64,000 nt of DNA from an uncultured Dorea sp. (GTDB lineage: Bacteria; Bacillota; Clostridia; Lachnospirales; Lachnospiraceae). The position numbers and the translations under genes were made by a program. The stretch covers positions 1 to 64,000 of the forward strand of contig CAJUAM010000018.1 of assembly GCA_910584615.1 (NCBI GenBank), written 5' to 3'. Below are positions 61,002 through 64,000 of this stretch, in pieces (position 1 is the first letter of the stretch; every line of letters begins with the position of its first letter). The notes beneath the pieces are model-generated. The model saw only the letters and a list, made by a program, of their open reading frames with translations. It was not told where the DNA came from and made no database searches.

Positions 61002-63923
61002 ATGAGTATCAGGGATGTGAAAGGTTATGAGCTGATCAAAGAGAAGGACTTAGAGGGGATCAAAGCGAAGGGCTATCTTCTCAGGCACAAAAAGAGCGGG
61101 GCGAGAGTGGTATATATAAAAAATGATGACAATAATAAAGTGTTCAGTATCGGATTTCGGACACCGCCGGATGACAGTACGGGAGTACCTCATATTTTAG
61201 AGCATTCCGTCCTTTGCGGTTCGAAAAACTTTCCGGCAAAGGATCCGTTCGTGGAGCTGGTGAAAGGATCATTAAATACATTTTTAAATGCCATGACCTA
61301 TCCGGATAAGACGGTGTATCCGGTGGCAAGCTGCAATGATAAGGATTTCCAGAATCTGATGCATGTATATATGGACGCGGTGCTTTATCCGAATATTTAC
61401 AGCCATGAAGAGATCTTCAGGCAGGAAGGATGGAGTTATAAGCTTGATTCTGAGGAAGATAAGCTTACCTACAACGGAGTTGTGTATAATGAGATGAAAG
61501 GAGCATTTTCTTCTCCGGAAGGAGTGCTCGACAGGGTGGTGTTAAATACACTGTTTCCGGATACCTCCTACGCAAATGAGTCCGGCGGAGACCCGGAAGT
61601 CATTCCGAAGCTTACCTATGAGCAGTTCCTTGAATTTCACCGCAGGTACTATCATCCGTCTAACAGCTATATTTACTTGTATGGTGATCTGGATATTGAA
61701 GAGAAATTGAACTGGCTTGATAGAGAATATCTGTCTGATTTTGTTTGCCAGCCGGTAGATTCTGTGATCAGAAAGCAGAAACCATTTGATGCTGTTAAAG
61801 AGAATACTATAGAATATTCCATAGCAAGCGATGAGTCAGAAGAGGATAATACCTATCTTTCCTACAACAAGGTGATCGCTACAAGTCTTGACAGGGAACT
61901 GTATCTTGCTTTTGAGATTCTTGATTATGCCCTTCTTTCGGCGCCGGGAGCACCCCTTAAGAAGGCTCTCACAGATGCGGGGATTGGGAAGGATATTATG
62001 GGATCATATGATAATGGTATCTATCAGCCTATTTTTTCTGTGATTGCAAAAAATGCCAATGAAGATCAAAAGGGTGAGTTTATACAGGTTATTGAAGATG
62101 TGTTTACCGGAATCGTAAAGAACGGGATTGATAAAAAGGCTTTGGAGGCAGGTATCAATTATCATGAGTTCCGTTATCGTGAGGCGGATTTCGGCAATTA
62201 TCCGAAGGGGCTTATGTACGGCCTTCAGACCTTTGACAGCTGGCTGTATGATGAAAATGAGCCTTTTATGCATGTAGAAGCATTGGACACCTTTGCGTTT
62301 TTGAAAGAACAGATAGATACAGGATATTATGAGGATCTGATCCAAAAGTACCTGCTTGATAATACTCATGGAGCGATCGTAACCGTGCGGCCGGAAAAAG
62401 GGCGGACGGCGAGGATGGATGCTGCTCTTAATGAAAAGCTTCAGAATTACAAAGCAACTCTTAGCAAAGAGGAAGTGGAAGAACTCGTAAGACGCACGAA
62501 AGAGCTTGAGGAATATCAGTCAGCTCCGGAAAGTGAGGAGGATCTGGAACGGATCCCGGTACTTCAAAGATCAGACATTTCCAGAGAGATTGAGCCTATC
62601 GTGAATGAGGAACTTCAAATGGCAGGAGTGCCGGTCATTTTCCATGAGATTGAGACGAACGGAATCGGTTATGTTGATGTGCTGTTTGACATGTCTTCTG
62701 TCAGCGAGGAGTTACTGCCGTATGCGGGGATCCTGCAGTCTGTCCTTGGGATCATTGATACAAAGAATTATGATTATGGATCCCTGTTTAATGAAATCAA
62801 CGTGCATACGGGAGGAGTGGGCACGTCCCTTGAGTTATACAATGATGTGACCAATATCAGGGAAAAGGCGTTTAAATCTACTTTTGAGATAAAAGGAAAG
62901 GCATTGTATCATAAGCTTCCGGTAGTATTTGCCATGATGGAAGAAATACTGACCGCTTCAAGGCTTGAGGATACAAAGAGGATCAAAGAGATCCTTGCGA
63001 TGGTGAAATCAAGGCTCTTTATGAGGTTTCAGTCAGCGGGCCATCAGACGGCTGCCCTTCGGGCTTTGTCCTATGCCTCACCTTCAGCTAAACTTAAAGA
63101 TATGACCAATGGGATTGCGTTTTATGAGACTGTATCTTATATAGACGAGCATTTTGAAGAGGAAAAGGAACATCTGACAGAAGTCCTTCAAAAGCTTTCA
63201 AACCAGTTATTCAGGGAAGACCGGATGATGTTAAGTGTGACGTCTTCAAAGGAAGGGCTTACAGGACTTGAAAAGATGGTAGAGAAGCTTAAAAAAAGCC
63301 TGTTTAAAGGAACCTGTGAGGATACAAGGTGTATCCTTCACTGTGAGAAGAAGAATGAAGGGTTCAAGACTGCTTCCAAAGTGCAGTATGTGGCAAAGAC
63401 CGGGAATTTTATTGATAACGGCGCTTCCTATACGGGCGCGCTGCAGATTTTAAAGGTCATCTTAAGCTATGATTACTTATGGCAGAACATCCGTGTAAAG
63501 GGCGGGGCATATGGCTGTATGAGCAATTTTAACCGGATTGGGGAAGGGTATTTTGTATCTTACCGTGATCCCCATCTTTTACGGACGCTTGGGGTCTATG
63601 ACGGTGTTGTGGATTATCTTAAGAACTTTACAGTCAGTGAACGGGACATGACGAAATATATTATCGGAACAATGAGCAATATTGACCAGCCTATGACTCC
63701 GGCGTCTAAGGGAGAACGTTCTATGAATCTTTTTATGAACAAGGTAGGCGCAGAAATGATCCGGGAAGAGAGAAACCAGATCCTTGATGCGACACAGGAT
63801 GATATCCGTTCGCTCCACCGTGTGGCAGAGGCAGTGCTTAAGGCTGACCAGATCTGCGTCATCGGCGGAGAAGAAAAGATTGAGGAAAATAAAGAGGTAT
63901 TTGGAACAGTGACAGGATTTTAA
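61002..63923 (+). CDS. M16C peptidase (presequence-protease/insulinase-like)
   Basis: 973 residues, full length for the PreP-like M16C family. The inverted zinc motif is in GVPHILEHSVLCGS (His-x2-Glu-His) and the third ligand in VVYNEMKGAFSSPEG. The second half carries the paired, inactive M16 domains, and the C-terminal GGAYGCMSNFNRIGEGYF and SYRDP(H) segments that close the chamber. It degrades short unfolded peptides, probably in the cytosol since no signal peptide is seen. GGGAGAAACAAG precedes the ATG; it starts just 2 bases after rpoN and may be co-transcribed with it. Confidence 0.92.
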   Translation: MSIRDVKGYELIKEKDLEGIKAKGYLLRHKKSGARVVYIKNDDNNKVFSIGFRTPPDDSTGVPHILEHSVLCGSKNFPAKDPFVELVKGSLNTFLNAMTYPDKTVYPVASCNDKDFQNLMHVYMDAVLYPNIYSHEEIFRQEGWSYKLDSEEDKLTYNGVVYNEMKGAFSSPEGVLDRVVLNTLFPDTSYANESGGDPEVIPKLTYEQFLEFHRRYYHPSNSYIYLYGDLDIEEKLNWLDREYLSDFVCQPVDSVIRKQKPFDAVKENTIEYSIASDESEEDNTYLSYNKVIATSLDRELYLAFEILDYALLSAPGAPLKKALTDAGIGKDIMGSYDNGIYQPIFSVIAKNANEDQKGEFIQVIEDVFTGIVKNGIDKKALEAGINYHEFRYREADFGNYPKGLMYGLQTFDSWLYDENEPFMHVEALDTFAFLKEQIDTGYYEDLIQKYLLDNTHGAIVTVRPEKGRTARMDAALNEKLQNYKATLSKEEVEELVRRTKELEEYQSAPESEEDLERIPVLQRSDISREIEPIVNEELQMAGVPVIFHEIETNGIGYVDVLFDMSSVSEELLPYAGILQSVLGIIDTKNYDYGSLFNEINVHTGGVGTSLELYNDVTNIREKAFKSTFEIKGKALYHKLPVVFAMMEEILTASRLEDTKRIKEILAMVKSRLFMRFQSAGHQTAALRALSYASPSAKLKDMTNGIAFYETVSYIDEHFEEEKEHLTEVLQKLSNQLFREDRMMLSVTSSKEGLTGLEKMVEKLKKSLFKGTCEDTRCILHCEKKNEGFKTASKVQYVAKTGNFIDNGASYTGALQILKVILSYDYLWQNIRVKGGAYGCMSNFNRIGEGYFVSYRDPHLLRTLGVYDGVVDYLKNFTVSERDMTKYIIGTMSNIDQPMTPASKGERSMNLFMNKVGAEMIREERNQILDATQDDIRSLHRVAEAVLKADQICVIGGEEKIEENKEVFGTVTGF

Positions 63924-63958
63924 TGTGTTTTATAAGTGATATAAGAAAAGGAGAAGAA

Positions 63959-64000
63959 ATGGAAAAGGATTACAAGTCGGGGTTTGTGACGCTTATCGGT
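63959..64000 (+). CDS. era: GTPase Era (5' end only)
   Basis: Only 14 codons are in the window: MEKDYKSGFVTLIG, matching the Era N-terminus that leads into the G1 loop (GRPNVGKST in the family). AAAGGAGAAGAA precedes the ATG. Era binds 16S rRNA precursor for small-subunit assembly. The call rests on a short match. Confidence 0.7.
   Translation, partial: MEKDYKSGFVTLIG

Noticed and set aside
1..64000. CRISPR arrays, tRNA and rRNA genes
   Set aside because: No regularly spaced direct repeats and no tRNA- or rRNA-like sequence were seen on reading; a dedicated search was not possible.

Overview
The window looks like a chromosomal segment of an anaerobic gut Firmicute, most likely a Lachnospiraceae near [Clostridium] scindens/hylemonae. 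This rests on moderate GC, strong AGGAGG ribosome sites, a D-psicose 3-epimerase that closely resembles my recollection of the C. scindens enzyme, a UGA-containing glycine-reductase-type selenoprotein, glycyl radical enzymes and a bacteriohemerythrin. The species is an inference. No rRNA, tRNA or CRISPR array was seen.

Layout. (a) 1-3.7 kb is a mobile-DNA and debris zone: an IS3-family end inserted into one of two overlapping tyrosine recombinases (a probable recombinase-in-trio element), then a broken shikimate-dehydrogenase-like gene joined to a headless GntR gene. (b) 3.8-25 kb is a sugar/polyol region: hemerythrin, two ROK repressors, a sorbitol-type dehydrogenase, D-psicose 3-epimerase, a DUF5107/TPR protein with a divergent AraC regulator, three further dehydrogenases, an M24-like protein, a ribose-type ABC importer, an FGGY kinase and a mannitol-dehydrogenase-family enzyme. 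Three promoters in this block share one layout (-35, 17 bp, -10, then a TATAAAA-N3-TTTTATA palindrome 9-12 bp downstream), pointing to one repressor-controlled regulon. (c) 25.2-32.9 kb is a compact seven-gene operon: rhamnulokinase-like kinase, class II ketose-1-phosphate aldolase, DeoR, GatY-like aldolase, FGGY kinase, GatD-like dehydrogenase, GatZ. (d) 33-34 kb holds a Uma2 protein and the decayed remnant of a sugar-binding lipoprotein.

(e) 34-49 kb is the most interesting accessory block: an FSA-type aldolase with DeoR facing an FGGY kinase across a palindromic operator; a LacI-controlled glycyl radical enzyme (GRE1) with activase and alcohol dehydrogenase; then a second, divergent glycyl radical enzyme (GRE2) with its own activase, a GntR regulator with a LacI-like sensor and another FGGY kinase, with two direct operator copies at the promoter. 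No microcompartment shell gene or aldehyde dehydrogenase is present. (f) 49-50 kb holds an AT-rich orphan gene and debris, then a lysine riboswitch controlling an NhaC-type (probable lysine) transporter. (g) 51.8-55.6 kb encodes an HscC-like Hsp70 and a membrane-anchored J protein with HPE instead of HPD. (h) 55.8-61 kb is a sigma-54 module: a -24/-12 promoter, a glycine/sarcosine/betaine-reductase component B pair (GrdE type plus selenocysteine GrdB type), a sensorless sigma-54 activator and rpoN. (i) The end holds a PreP-like M16 protease and the start of era.

Taken together, the window is mainly a polyol/ketose catabolism island: five zinc alcohol dehydrogenases, five FGGY/RhaB kinases, four aldolase components (at least three cleavage systems), two glycyl radical systems and eight dedicated sugar regulators, followed by amino-acid-fermentation and housekeeping genes. 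Substrates are not readable from sequence alone.
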